Positions 9,804 through 18,620 of a stretch of DNA of 64,000 nt are shown piece after piece. The translations under genes and the position numbers were made by a program. The notes below the pieces were generated by a model. It had not been told where the DNA came from. It saw only the letters and a list, made by a program, of their open reading frames with translations, and ran no database searches. Origin of the DNA: Tibeticola sediminis (GTDB taxonomy: Bacteria > Pseudomonadota > Gammaproteobacteria > Burkholderiales > Burkholderiaceae_C); NCBI RefSeq assembly GCF_003843835.1, contig NZ_RKQL01000002.1, positions 62,001 through 126,000 on the forward strand, read 5' to 3'. Positions within the stretch are counted from its first letter, which is position 1; each line of letters opens with the position of its first letter.

Positions 9804-10397
9804 GTGAGCTCCGGGCCCGATCCATCCCAGCCTCTGGAACCGTCCGCCGCGGATCGCGAGCGCGGTGCCGATGGCGTCTCGCTGCAGGCGCATCTACCGC
9901 TGGCCTGGCGCGTGTCGGGCCGCCCGGAAGGCCAGGCCCCGGAGCTGATGGCCGAGAACCAAACCGTGCTGCGCGCCTTGCTGGCTCTCGACGATGCCGA
10001 CGAATCGGCGGGTGCCGAGCCGCGCGACCGCCGCGGTGCCCCGGAAATCGAGCGCCGGCTGGACTTGTTGCTGCTGATGGTCAGCTCGGCCATCCGGCAG
10101 CTCGTTCCGATGCCGCCGCCACGGCTTTGTACCTTGACCGCGCAGGGCTTGGCGTGGCAGAGCGCCGAGCCGATCGGCATCGGCGCGTGGGGCGAGCTGC
10201 ATCTCTACCTGCGCCCGCGCTTGCCTGTGGCCCTGGTGCTGCCGGCCCAAGTCGAACAGGCGCAGGCGCTGAGTGAGGGGGCCTGGCGTGTCCGTGCGCG
10301 TTTCTCGGGCCTACCCGACTCGCTCGCTGCGTTGCTCGAGCAATTCGTGTTTCGCCATCATCGACGCCGGGTTGCGCGCCAGCGCGCGGCGGGCTGA
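9804..10397 (+). CDS. PilZ-like flagellar-locus protein (degenerate ligand motif)
   Basis: The 197-residue product resembles PilZ-domain proteins found behind fliS in Burkholderiales. The C-terminal half has a beta-rich stretch around LCTLTAQGLAW and WGELHLYL, ending in a basic segment (FVFRHHRRRVARQR) typical of that subgroup. PilZ domains bind cyclic di-GMP through RxxxR and (D/N)xSxxG motifs. Here the second motif reads TLTAQG and I see no clear RxxxR ahead of it, so ligand binding is doubtful. GTG at 9804 is the chosen start; a TATACT-like -10 lies about 30 bp upstream. It may be a motor brake or a c-di-GMP-independent adaptor. Confidence 0.55.
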   Translation: MSSGPDPSQPLEPSAADRERGADGVSLQAHLPLAWRVSGRPEGQAPELMAENQTVLRALLALDDADESAGAEPRDRRGAPEIERRLDLLLLMVSSAIRQLVPMPPPRLCTLTAQGLAWQSAEPIGIGAWGELHLYLRPRLPVALVLPAQVEQAQALSEGAWRVRARFSGLPDSLAALLEQFVFRHHRRRVARQRAAG

Positions 10398-10415
10398 GCT
10401 TTCCCGGGGGATCTC

Positions 10416-11285
10416 GTGCGTCAACGACCCGAAGAAACGCCCGAGAACCACGAGCGGTGGTTGGTTTCCTATGCCGACTTCATCACGCTGCTGTTTGCCT
10501 TTTTCGTGGTGATGTATTCGATTTCTTCGGTCAACGACGGCAAATACCGCATCCTCTCGCAGACCTTGGTCTCCGCCTTTACCGGTCAGCCCGAGGCTGC
10601 ACAACCCATCCAGATCGGCACCCCCTTGCTCGATTCGTCGCGCTTGATCGACTTGCCGCCCATGCCCAAGCCGACCCCGATCACGCCGCAGGCGGCGCGG
10701 GCAGCGGCGTCGGCGATGCACAGCGAGGCGCGCCAGCAGGAGCTCGCTGCAGTGGCGCAGGCTCTGACCGAGCGGCTTCGGCCCCAGATCGACCGAGGTG
10801 AAGTTCAGGTCAGCGTGACGCCGCTGGGCGTCTCCATCGACATCCGGGACACCTTGCTGTTCCCGTCGGGTCAGGCGTCGCTGGAGCCGCAGGCGATGAA
10901 CCTCCTGAAAGACATTGCCGAGATGCTGACGACCTGGCCCTACCAGGTTCAGGTGAACGGCTACACCGACAACGTACCGATCCGCAACGGAATGTTTGCC
11001 TCGAACTGGGAACTGTCGGCCATGCGGGCGGTCTCGGTCGTTCAAACCTTGATACGGTATCGGGTGCCGCCCGAGCGGCTGGTGGCCGCTGGCTACGGCG
11101 AATACCACCCGGTGGCCTCGAACGACACGCCCGAAGGGCGGGCGGCGAATCGGCGCGTGAGCATCGTGCTGCTCTCCCCCGACCACCCGGCGGGAACCCC
11201 AGCCCTCGCACGGGGCGGGGCGGAGCTCAAGCGCAATGTCCAGGGCTCACCCTCGAGCGCAGGCCAGCCCCCATCGAAAGTCTGA
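10416..11285 (+). CDS. motD: Flagellar motor protein MotD (MotB family)
   Basis: This is a stator subunit that anchors to peptidoglycan and contributes the ion-conducting Asp. The 289-residue protein has one N-terminal membrane helix preceded by the MotB plug/ion site motif (WLVSYADFITLLFAFFVVMY, where the Asp of YADF is the proton-binding residue). The C-terminal OmpA-like peptidoglycan-binding domain contains VNGYTDNVPI and NWELSAMRAVSVVQTLI. GTG at 10416 is used. No MotA/MotC partner is adjacent, unlike the usual motC-motD pair, so the partner must be encoded elsewhere. Confidence 0.9.
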   Translation: MRQRPEETPENHERWLVSYADFITLLFAFFVVMYSISSVNDGKYRILSQTLVSAFTGQPEAAQPIQIGTPLLDSSRLIDLPPMPKPTPITPQAARAAASAMHSEARQQELAAVAQALTERLRPQIDRGEVQVSVTPLGVSIDIRDTLLFPSGQASLEPQAMNLLKDIAEMLTTWPYQVQVNGYTDNVPIRNGMFASNWELSAMRAVSVVQTLIRYRVPPERLVAAGYGEYHPVASNDTPEGRAANRRVSIVLLSPDHPAGTPALARGGAELKRNVQGSPSSAGQPPSKV

Positions 11286-11289
11286 AGGG

Positions 11290-12051
11290 ATGAGCGCTGC
11301 GCCTCTGACGCCCGAAGAATTCCGCAAGCTACGGGTCGGCCTCGGGCTGGCTCTGATCGGTGGCCTGCTGTGCCTCGCCTGGGCGCTGGCGGTCGTCGCC
11401 GATGCCGCATGGACGGCCAAGCCCCCTGCGGGCGAGGCGGCGGTGCAGCCGCGCTTGCCCGCGGCGGCGCTCAGTGCATCAGCGGCAGCTGCGTCTGGGG
11501 GTGCGTCCCCGTCCGTGGCAGCACCCGGACCGGACCTTGCGCCGCCGTCGGCTGCGGCCGCAGCCGCGTCGGCCGCGGAGGTACCCACCGCGGAAGCACC
11601 AGCTCGGGGAGCCTCGGCAGCCTTGGCTGTCGGGGGCGGCGCGCTCACACCCGAAAAACCGGAAGCCAGCTTGCCGGTTGCGGACGCGGCACCGATCGAG
11701 GTCGTCCAGCCCTCCGGAACCGGCGCGGACCGTGCCGCGCGCGGGCGCGATGCAGAAGCCAAGCCGACGGAGGGCCGCTCGACCGTCCAGGGCAGCATTC
11801 CCCACTGCCGTCGTGCCGGCTGGTATGTTCAGGCAGGAGCGTTCGAGCAGGAGGAGAGTCTGCGCAAACGCCGTGAGCGGGTTCGGGCCATGGGCTATCC
11901 GAGCTGTCGGGTAAGCTTGTACCGGCGGCCGGTCGAGGTTCTTTTCGTCGGCCCTTTCGAAAACCGGGCCGGCGCACAAAAAGCAAAACTGCGGCTCGTC
12001 GAGCGGCTCTCGGATGAGAGCTTGGTGGTGCGGCACCGCGGGGGTCACTAA
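11290..12051 (+). CDS. SPOR-domain membrane protein
   Basis: The 253-residue protein has one membrane helix near the N-terminus (GLGLALIGGLLCLAWALAVV), a long low-complexity Ala/Pro/Ser linker, and a C-terminal SPOR domain (GWYVQAGAFEQEESLRKRRE, VEVLFVGPFENRAGAQKAK). SPOR domains bind denuded peptidoglycan, usually at division septa. Here the gene sits between motD and the flagellar regulators, so a role at the flagellar base or peptidoglycan is possible but unproven. The frame is open to 11236, but the ATG at 11290 with AAGGG upstream starts a normal cytoplasmic tail. The stop is 3 bp before the next gene. Confidence 0.8.
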   Translation: MSAAPLTPEEFRKLRVGLGLALIGGLLCLAWALAVVADAAWTAKPPAGEAAVQPRLPAAALSASAAAASGGASPSVAAPGPDLAPPSAAAAAASAAEVPTAEAPARGASAALAVGGGALTPEKPEASLPVADAAPIEVVQPSGTGADRAARGRDAEAKPTEGRSTVQGSIPHCRRAGWYVQAGAFEQEESLRKRRERVRAMGYPSCRVSLYRRPVEVLFVGPFENRAGAQKAKLRLVERLSDESLVVRHRGGH

Positions 12052-12054
12052 CGC

Positions 12055-13173
12055 ATGGAGCAAGAGCTGCTGACGGTCGATTCGGGGCATGGTGGGTTGG
12101 AGCAGACCCTCGTCGGCAGCAGTGCGCCCATGCGGGCCTTGCGTGCGCTGATCGAGCGGGTGGCCAAGACCGACAGCACCGTGTTGATCCTCGGTGAGTC
12201 CGGGACCGGCAAAGAACTGGTCGCGCGCTCCTTGCACCAATGTTCGCCGCGCTCGGGGCGGCCGTTTGTGGCCGTCAACTGTGGCGCGATTCCGGCCGAG
12301 CTCATGGAGAGTGAGCTGTTCGGGCATGAGCGCGGCGCGTTCACCGGAGCGCAGGGCTTGCGCAAGGGCCGGTTCGAGCTTGCCGGGAAAGGCACGCTGT
12401 TTCTCGACGAAATCGCCGAGATGAGTCCTGCGCTGCAGGTCAAGATCTTGCGTGTATTGCAGGAGCGCAGTTTCGAGCGGGTCGGCGGGACGGAGACTTT
12501 GTCTGCCCAGGCTCGGATCGTGGCCGCCACCCACCGAAACCTGGAACAGGAGATCCAACTCGGCCGCTTCCGCGAGGACCTGTTCTACCGGCTGCACGTC
12601 GTTCCCATCGAATTGCCCCCTTTACGGGACCGCGGCGAAGACATCTTGCTTTTGGCCGACGCGGCCTTGCGGCGGCTCGATCGCGAGGGGCTCGGTTTCG
12701 TTCGACTCGGTGAGGGCGTGGCCCAGGCTTTGCTGGCCTATTCTTGGCCCGGAAATGTGCGCGAATTGCTCAATTTGATGGAGCGCCTCGTGATCCTCCA
12801 CGCGGGATCCACCGTGACTTTGGATGACCTTCCGCCCAAGATGCGTGTCGGCGTGGGCGCCACGGCTCCTCTGAACCTGGCTTTCCGCGAGGTTTGCGAC
12901 GAGGATCCGCCGGTCCTGTCGGCCCCTTCGGAGGACGGCGGCGACGTTCGAGAGCTGCTGCGCTCGGTAGTGGAGCTGCCCGACCCCGTCCTACCTGAGA
13001 GCGGCGTGGATCTCAAGAGCTACCTCGAGCGGATCGAACGCTCCCTGATCGAACAGGCGCTGGCGCAAAGCGACGGCGTCATTGCCCGTGCAGCGGATCG
13101 CTTGAGCCTGCGCCGAACCACCCTGGTCGAAAAGATCCGCAAATACGGATTGAAGTCCCGTGACGCCGGATGA
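12055..13173 (+). CDS. Sigma54-dependent activator, FleQ/FlrA-like, without receiver domain
   Basis: The product is predicted to remodel sigma54 RNA polymerase at flagellar promoters. The 372-residue protein goes almost directly into the AAA+ domain: Walker A GESGTGKE, the sigma54-contact loop GAFTGA, Walker B GTLFLDEIAEM and the arginine-finger region FREDLFYRL. A variable linker leads to a C-terminal Fis-type helix-turn-helix (GVIARAADRLSLRRTTLVEKI). The N-terminal regulatory domain of FleQ or NtrC-like proteins is missing; only about 20 residues precede the AAA+ region. At least three consensus sigma54 promoters in this window (1524, 14616, 20581) are likely targets. Activity might be set by c-di-GMP or by partner proteins rather than phosphorylation. 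Confidence 0.88.
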   Translation: MEQELLTVDSGHGGLEQTLVGSSAPMRALRALIERVAKTDSTVLILGESGTGKELVARSLHQCSPRSGRPFVAVNCGAIPAELMESELFGHERGAFTGAQGLRKGRFELAGKGTLFLDEIAEMSPALQVKILRVLQERSFERVGGTETLSAQARIVAATHRNLEQEIQLGRFREDLFYRLHVVPIELPPLRDRGEDILLLADAALRRLDREGLGFVRLGEGVAQALLAYSWPGNVRELLNLMERLVILHAGSTVTLDDLPPKMRVGVGATAPLNLAFREVCDEDPPVLSAPSEDGGDVRELLRSVVELPDPVLPESGVDLKSYLERIERSLIEQALAQSDGVIARAADRLSLRRTTLVEKIRKYGLKSRDAG

Positions 13174-13508
13174 TGCGTCCGCCGGGGACCGTCCTGAAAC
13201 GTTCCGCCGACCTTTGCGTCGACCTGGAGCCCTGAAGCCGACTTTCTGGCAGTATTCGGGCCACCGGAACTTCGGAGGCCGTCAAATCTTTGGCGCCCAC
13301 GGTCCGGATGTTCTGCGCCGGAGGGGCTCGGCCGGGTTTTCGGTACGAATGGGGCCGTTTTTGCTCAGGCATCGAACTTGCTGAACCGGTTCATCACGGC
13401 CTCAGGCGCAACTTCAATTCCGGTGGCGCCGGAGGCATGATCGAAGGCAATCGTGCGCGTTTGCCAGATTCGAATTCCATGGATCTCAGACCGGGAGGAC
13501 TGCAGCCT
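13174..13508 (+). other. Intergenic region between the two sigma54 activator genes, no gene recognised
   Basis: These 335 bp contain short overlapping frames but none with recognisable protein features or a convincing ribosome site. The frame of the next gene is open back to 13290, but the extra residues are not like any activator N-terminus. No clear sigma54 or sigma28 site was seen. Because FlrB-type kinases often lie between such regulators, I looked for a remnant and saw none. Confidence 0.5.
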
Positions 13509-14591
13509 ATGACCACCAGCTCGCATCGGAGTGAACACGCTCAGGGTGCGTCTCTTCCCATGCAAGGCCTCGTCGCCCGCTCAGCGGCCATGCTGCGGGT
13601 GCTGGAGATGGCGGGCCGTGTCGCCCAGACGGACCTAGGGGTGTTGCTGTTGGGTGAAAGCGGGGTGGGGAAGGAAGTGGTCTCACGCTGGATCCACCGT
13701 TCGTCCGCCCGAGCCTCCGGACCGTTCGTCGCGATCAATTGCGCTGCCATCCCCGAAACCTTGCTCGAGGCCACGCTGTTTGGTTTCGAAAAAGGGGCGT
13801 TCACGGGGGCGTCGCAGGCGGCACCCGGCAAGTTTGAGCAAGCGCAAGGGGGAACCCTGCTGCTCGATGAAATCACCGAAATGGCGGCGGGGCTGCAAGC
13901 CAAATTGCTCCGCGTGCTCCAGGAACGTGAGATCGAGCGCGTCGGTGGGCGGCGGCGCATCGCGCTCGACATCCGCGTCATCGCAACCAGCAACCGTGAC
14001 CCGCAAACGGCCGTCCGCCAAGGCGTGTTGCGAGAGGATTTGTACTACCGGCTCAACGCCTTTCCCCTGACCATTCCGCCACTGCGCGAGCGGCGCGAGG
14101 ACATTTTGCCGCTCGCTGAGGCCATACTCGAGCGCTTGGGCGGACAGCTCAAGCTGAGTGCCCCGGTCCGACTTGGGCCGGAGGCGGGCCAGGCTTTGTT
14201 GGGGTATGACTGGCCGGGCAATGTCCGCGAGCTCGAAAACGTGCTGCAGCGAGCGGCGATTTTGTGTACGGACGGAACGATTGCTCCGCGTGATTTGCTG
14301 TTACCGCAGGCCGTGGACGGGTTTGGCGTCCCACCGACCCCAGCGGCGGCTGGGCGCGCGGACCTCGGTTCCGTGATTGCCATGCCTGCGCCCGGCGCGG
14401 GCGGACTCGGGGCCGGGCTCGATGCAGCCCTGGAACAGAATGAGCGCCGATTGATTGCGGATGCGCTGCGCTTGAGTCGCGGCTCGAAGAAGCTCGCCGC
14501 GGAGCGCCTCGGGATCAGCCCCCGAACCCTGCGGCACAAACTTCAGCGCATGCGCGAAGCGGGGTTTGACTTGCCCGCGTTGGACGACTGA
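13509..14591 (+). CDS. Sigma54-dependent activator, FlrC/FleR-like, without receiver domain
   Basis: This is the second enhancer-binding protein of the locus. The 360-residue form has a short N-terminus, then an AAA+ domain with Walker [15 protein letters not shown] loop, Walker [12 protein letters not shown] and [14 protein letters not shown], and a C-terminal Fis helix-turn-helix ([20 protein letters not shown]). The ATG at 13509 is chosen because GGGAGG lies about 10 bp upstream; ATGs at 13437 and 13479 and a longer open frame to 13290 have poorer context. It lacks the phospho-receiver of FlrC/FleR and there is no histidine kinase gene beside it. It lies just upstream of the sigma54 promoter of fliE. 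Confidence 0.87.
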   Translation: MTTSSHRSEHAQGASLPMQGLVARSAAMLRVLEMAGRVAQTDLGVLLLGESGVGKEVVSRWIHRSSARASGPFVAINCAAIPETLLEATLFGFEKGAFTGASQAAPGKFEQAQGGTLLLDEITEMAAGLQAKLLRVLQEREIERVGGRRRIALDIRVIATSNRDPQTAVRQGVLREDLYYRLNAFPLTIPPLRERREDILPLAEAILERLGGQLKLSAPVRLGPEAGQALLGYDWPGNVRELENVLQRAAILCTDGTIAPRDLLLPQAVDGFGVPPTPAAAGRADLGSVIAMPAPGAGGLGAGLDAALEQNERRLIADALRLSRGSKKLAAERLGISPRTLRHKLQRMREAGFDLPALDD

Positions 14592-14615
14592 GCCGGCTTG
14601 CAGTTGAATTCAAGT

Positions 14616-14631
14616 TGGCCCGATTGTTGCT
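14616..14631 (+). promoter_or_regulatory. Sigma54 (-24/-12) promoter for fliEFGHIJ
   Basis: TGGCCCG-ATTG-TTGCT matches the sigma54 consensus at all but one base with exact spacing, 59 bp before the fliE ATG. It marks the start of the basal body/export operon. Confidence 0.85.
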
Positions 14632-14690
14632 TGTCTATCGGGGTGTGAGGGTCGGGCGCCTGCCCGCTGTCGCGAGAAGGAGGAAATGCC

Positions 14691-15026
14691 ATGAATGTCG
14701 ATCGGATGCAGTCGGTATTGGTTCAGCTTCGGAGTTTGGCTGCCGAGGCTTCGGGATCGATCGCGAAGGAAGCGAGTTCCGCTGGGGCCGCAACCACGGG
14801 GGTGGCGAGTTTTGCCCAATCGCTGCAGGGGGCGGTGGAGGCTTTGAACCAAGGATTGCAGTCGGCAGAGGCGCTGCAGCAGCGGTTTTCGGCTGGAGCG
14901 ACTGACGTGGAACTGAGCGACGTGATGCTTGCGACGCAAAAGGCAGGCATTGCGTTCCAGGCCGCGCTGCAGGTGCGCAACAAGCTGGTGTCGGCCTATC
15001 AGGACATCATGAACATCCAGGCTTGA
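14691..15026 (+). CDS. fliE: Flagellar hook-basal body complex protein FliE
   Basis: FliE is the small adaptor between the MS ring and the proximal rod. The 111-residue product has the family length and conserved C-terminal half (DVMLATQKAGIAFQAALQVR, ending YQDIMNIQA), with an Ala/Ser-rich N-terminal half. A strong AGGAGG site precedes the ATG. It is the first gene behind a sigma54 promoter and precedes fliF. Confidence 0.95.
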   Translation: MNVDRMQSVLVQLRSLAAEASGSIAKEASSAGAATTGVASFAQSLQGAVEALNQGLQSAEALQQRFSAGATDVELSDVMLATQKAGIAFQAALQVRNKLVSAYQDIMNIQA

Positions 15027-15070
15027 TGGCTTCCGAAAGCCGATAGCGATGACGAGACTTGGGGATTGAC

Positions 15071-16813
15071 ATGTCTGTGAGCCAGACTGCAGAGATGCCG
15101 CTGAGCGGACCGTTGCAAGAGCCATTGGCTCTTTGGCGACGCTTGAGCCTGAATCAGCGGTTCGCGGTTCTTGCTGCGCTGTCGGCCTTGGTGGCCTTGT
15201 TGCTGGTGACGCTGCTCTGGGGGCGCAGCCCCGCCTATCAAGTCTTGTTTTCGAACCTGTCCGAGCGGGACGGCGGTACCGTCATTGCCGAGTTGCAAAA
15301 ACTGGGCGTACCCTATCGCATCGGGGCGGGCGGTGCGGTGATCGAGGTTCCGTCGGACCAGGTCTATGCCACGCGGATGAAACTTGCGGCCAATGGCTTG
15401 CCCAAGGGCGGAAACGTTGGCTTCGAAGTGCTCGAACACCAGCCCTTCGGCACCAGCCAGTTCGTGGAGCAGGTCAACTACCAAAGAGCCTTGCAGGGTT
15501 CGCTGGCGCGCACGATCGAAAGCTTGTCGGCGGTCGAGTCCGCCACGGTGCATCTGGCCATTCCCAAGCCTTCGGTTTTTCTCAGTCAGGCTGAAAAGCC
15601 GTCGGCCTCGGTACTCGTGAAGCTGCGCCCGGGGTGGGTACTGGCGCGGGCTCAGGTCGCGGGCATCGTGCATCTCGTCGCTTCGAGTGTGCCTGGTCTG
15701 AGCGAGAAGAGCGTCACGGTCGTCGATCAGGACGGAACCATGCTGAGTACCGTGGCCGAGGAGAACGGCGTTCAACCGACGCAGCAAGCCTACCGAGCCC
15801 AAGTCGAGCAGCAATACCGCAAGCAAATCGAGTCGATCCTGGCACCCATTGCCGGGAGTGACGGGGTACGGGTCGCGGTCGCGGCCGATCTCGATTTCAG
15901 CAAGACTGAATCGAGCAACATCGTTTACGGGCAAGGCCATGTGCTGAGTCAGCAGACCCAGTCCTCCAACAGCACCGGAGACGGGGCCCAGGCAATGGGC
16001 GTTCCGGGCGCGCTCTCAAACCAGCCGCCGGGGAATGTAGTCGCGCCGTTTACGCTGTCGACAGCGTCGGCTCCGCTGACTCCGCAGCAGTTCGTGCAGA
16101 TTGCGCCGAGCCTCAAGGCTTTGGCCCCGACCTCGGCCAGCAGTTCCGCGACGGTCAATTACGAACTCGACAAGACGGTGAGTCACACCCAGGGGGCCGT
16201 CGGGGCCATCAAGCGCTTGTCGGTCTCCGTTTTGGTCAACCAACAGATCGTCGAGGGCAAGCCCAAGCCTATGACCGCGGAGCAGATCGCCCAGATCAAG
16301 CAGTTGGTCGAAAGTGCGATGGGCTTCGACGCCAAGCGTGGAGACCAGGTTTCGGTGGTGAGCATGGCATTCTCCGGCGCCGAGGCTGATCAGAAGGAAA
16401 CGGTCTGGTGGCGCGCCGCTTGGTTCTGGGAGCTGGTCCGGCTCGTTGCGCCCTATGTGGTGGCGCTGGTGCTCGGTTTGCTCGCCTTCATGGCCATCCG
16501 ACGGCTGGCTGCGCCGACCGTGGTCCATCGGGTCGCGGAGCCGGGGCTTGCTGCTGAGGGGGGCGGAGCCGAGCCGGGGTCTAGCCCCGCGAGTGCAGAG
16601 GCGACAGCCGGGGCGACATCCGAGGCTGGCGGAGAAGGCGCAGCTGCAGGCGCACCAGCAGCAGAGCCCGGCCCATCCGGGGAGCTCAAGCCTGATGTGG
16701 TTCGCCTGACGAACACCTATGAGGCTGATGCGGCGGTTGCCCGTGAATTGGTGAAGCAGGATCCGCGGCGTGCCGCTCAGGTCATCAAGGAGTGGCTCGG
16801 CGATGGAAAGTAA
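15071..16813 (+). CDS. fliF: Flagellar MS-ring protein FliF
   Basis: FliF forms the inner-membrane MS ring and housing of the export gate. The 580-residue protein has an N-terminal membrane helix (FAVLAALSALVALLLVTLLW), the conserved ring-building domains (YQVLFSNLSERDGGTVI, NYQRALQGSLARTIESL) and a second membrane helix near residue 470 (LVRLVAPYVVALVLGLLAF). It ends in an acidic cytoplasmic tail that contacts FliG (ELVKQDPRRAAQVIKEWL). ATG at 15071 has GGGGA upstream; an in-frame TTG at 15059 is less likely. The stop overlaps the fliG start. Confidence 0.96.
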   Translation: MSVSQTAEMPLSGPLQEPLALWRRLSLNQRFAVLAALSALVALLLVTLLWGRSPAYQVLFSNLSERDGGTVIAELQKLGVPYRIGAGGAVIEVPSDQVYATRMKLAANGLPKGGNVGFEVLEHQPFGTSQFVEQVNYQRALQGSLARTIESLSAVESATVHLAIPKPSVFLSQAEKPSASVLVKLRPGWVLARAQVAGIVHLVASSVPGLSEKSVTVVDQDGTMLSTVAEENGVQPTQQAYRAQVEQQYRKQIESILAPIAGSDGVRVAVAADLDFSKTESSNIVYGQGHVLSQQTQSSNSTGDGAQAMGVPGALSNQPPGNVVAPFTLSTASAPLTPQQFVQIAPSLKALAPTSASSSATVNYELDKTVSHTQGAVGAIKRLSVSVLVNQQIVEGKPKPMTAEQIAQIKQLVESAMGFDAKRGDQVSVVSMAFSGAEADQKETVWWRAAWFWELVRLVAPYVVALVLGLLAFMAIRRLAAPTVVHRVAEPGLAAEGGGAEPGSSPASAEATAGATSEAGGEGAAAGAPAAEPGPSGELKPDVVRLTNTYEADAAVARELVKQDPRRAAQVIKEWLGDGK

Positions 16814-17822
16814 GACCGAAGAAGAACTGAGCGGGCTCGAGCGCGCGGCGGTCTTGCTGCTCAGTCTCGGCGAGGATGCCGCGGCCGAGGTCATGAAGCA
16901 CCTCGGTCCGAGGGAGGTGCAGCGCTTGGGCGCAGCGATGGCCAAGCTGCGCAAAGTCAGCCCAACCGAAGCCCATGAAGTCATCCGATCGTTCCGGGAG
17001 CAGATCGAGTTGCAGACCACCTTGGGTCTGGGTGCGAATGAGTTCCTCAAAGGCGCTTTGACCAAGGCGCTCGGGGGCGATCGAGCGGCGGCTTTGATCG
17101 AGCGGATCTTGCATGGCGGGGAATCCAATGGCCTGGAAAACCTCAAATGGCTCGAGCCCCGAGCGATTGCGGAACTGATCAAGCTCGAACACCCGCAGGT
17201 CATCGCGCTGGTTTTGTCCTACCTCGACGCCGATCAGGCGGGCGAGGTTCTGCAGTTTTTGCCACAGCGGACTGCGGGCGAGGCCTTGTTGCGCCTGGCA
17301 GCGCTCGACAGCTTGCAGCCCAATGCGCTCAAAGAGCTCAACGACGCGCTCGAAGAGCTGCTCAGTGGCGAGCAGCAGAGCGTTCAGGTCAGCGCCATGG
17401 GCGGACCGAAAGTCGCCGCGGAAATTCTCAATCGCCTGGATACGACCTTGTCCAATGCGATTCTGGAACTCTTGCGCACGCAGGATGAGGAACTTGCGAA
17501 CAAGGTCCAGGAGCAGATGTTTGTCTTCGATGACCTGATCAACGTCGACGACCGGAGCATCCAGGTGATGTTGCGTGAGATCTCGTCGGAAACCTTGATC
17601 TTGGCGCTCAAAGGAGCCAACGCCCAGTTGCGGGAAAAGTTTCTTCGCAACATGTCCAAGCGTGCCGCAGAAATGCTGCGCGACGACATGGAGGCCAAAG
17701 GTCCCGTCCGGCTCTCCGAAGTCGAAGCTGCACAGAAGGAAATCCTGCAGATCGCGACTCGCCTCGAGGCCGCGGGACAGATCCAGCTGGGCGGCGGCGG
17801 CGCCGAGGCGCTGGTTGGTTGA
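16803..17822 (+). CDS. fliG: Flagellar motor switch protein FliG
   Basis: FliG is the rotor protein that interacts with the stators for torque. The 339-residue product has the N-terminal FliF-binding domain (LSGLERAAVLLLSLGEDAAA), the middle domain with the EHPQ motif (LIKLEHPQVIALVLSYLDAD) and the C-terminal torque helix with the expected charges (DDLINVDDRSIQVMLREI). The ATG at 16803 overlaps the fliF stop by 11 bp, so the two are translationally coupled. Confidence 0.97.
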   Translation: MESKTEEELSGLERAAVLLLSLGEDAAAEVMKHLGPREVQRLGAAMAKLRKVSPTEAHEVIRSFREQIELQTTLGLGANEFLKGALTKALGGDRAAALIERILHGGESNGLENLKWLEPRAIAELIKLEHPQVIALVLSYLDADQAGEVLQFLPQRTAGEALLRLAALDSLQPNALKELNDALEELLSGEQQSVQVSAMGGPKVAAEILNRLDTTLSNAILELLRTQDEELANKVQEQMFVFDDLINVDDRSIQVMLREISSETLILALKGANAQLREKFLRNMSKRAAEMLRDDMEAKGPVRLSEVEAAQKEILQIATRLEAAGQIQLGGGGAEALVG

Positions 17823-17849
17823 GTCTGGCAAAGAGGCAAAGGCGCATCG

Positions 17850-18620
17850 ATGAGTGGCGTGTTCGACCGTGATCAAGCCCGTCGGGCGCAGCCCTGGCGC
17901 GCCCCGCGACTCGATGGCTCGCCGACGGGGTCTGGGGAGACGGTTGGGGCTTCGGAGTCGGGGTCGATGGGTGGCGACCCCTCACCGTCTACGGATGGAA
18001 CGCCGGTCGAGGCCGTCAACCTGCCGACGGCAGCAGACCTCGAGGCGCTGTTCGACCAGGCGCGGCAGCAAGGCTTGGCTGAGGGCCGTGCCGCAGGCCA
18101 TCGCGAAGGCTACGAGGAAGGCTTGCGCGCAGGTCGCCAGCAAGCAGAGGCCGAGCGAGCGCTCGTTCAGCGTCTGTTGTCGCAATTGGCGCAGCCCATC
18201 GATCGATTGGAAGAACGGCTCGAGTCTGCGGTGGTTGCCTTGGCGGTGGAAATCGCCCGCCAGGTGGTGATGCATGAGATTCGGACGCAACCCGGACGCT
18301 TGCTGGAACTGTTGCGGCAGGCTTTGGCGGCTTTTCCCTTGCGCACCGGTACCCCTTGGATACGCGTTCACCCGGCTGATGCGGCGATGTTGCGGGAACT
18401 CGACCCCGACCTCGAGGCGACGGGAGCCATGCTGGTCGAGGATGAGACGCTGGAACGTGGGGATCTGGTCGTGGCTGCCGGGTCGGGCCATGAGGACCGG
18501 GTGAGCGCCAATCGCCGCTGGCGGCCTCGGCCCAACGAGGCGGTCTCGGAACTGGATCTGCGGCTCGAGGAGCGCTGGCGGTACGTCATGGCCAAGCTCT
18601 TCGAGGAGGGCGCTCTGTGA
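17850..18620 (+). CDS. fliH: Flagellar assembly protein FliH
   Basis: FliH is the negative regulator and stator stalk of the FliI export ATPase. The 256-residue protein has a variable N-terminus starting near SGVFDRDQARRAQPWRAP, where a Trp-containing tip is typical. A Gly/Ala-repeat helix follows (GLAEGRAAGHREGYEEGLRAGR, GxxxG pattern at about 70-92), then the conserved C-terminal globular domain. It lies between fliG and fliI, and the fliI GTG overlaps its stop codon. Confidence 0.9.
   Translation: MSGVFDRDQARRAQPWRAPRLDGSPTGSGETVGASESGSMGGDPSPSTDGTPVEAVNLPTAADLEALFDQARQQGLAEGRAAGHREGYEEGLRAGRQQAEAERALVQRLLSQLAQPIDRLEERLESAVVALAVEIARQVVMHEIRTQPGRLLELLRQALAAFPLRTGTPWIRVHPADAAMLRELDPDLEATGAMLVEDETLERGDLVVAAGSGHEDRVSANRRWRPRPNEAVSELDLRLEERWRYVMAKLFEEGAL

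Noticed and set aside
13290-13508. Longer N-terminus for the second sigma54 activator
   Set aside because: The extra residues resemble no regulatory domain and the start contexts are poor compared with 13509.
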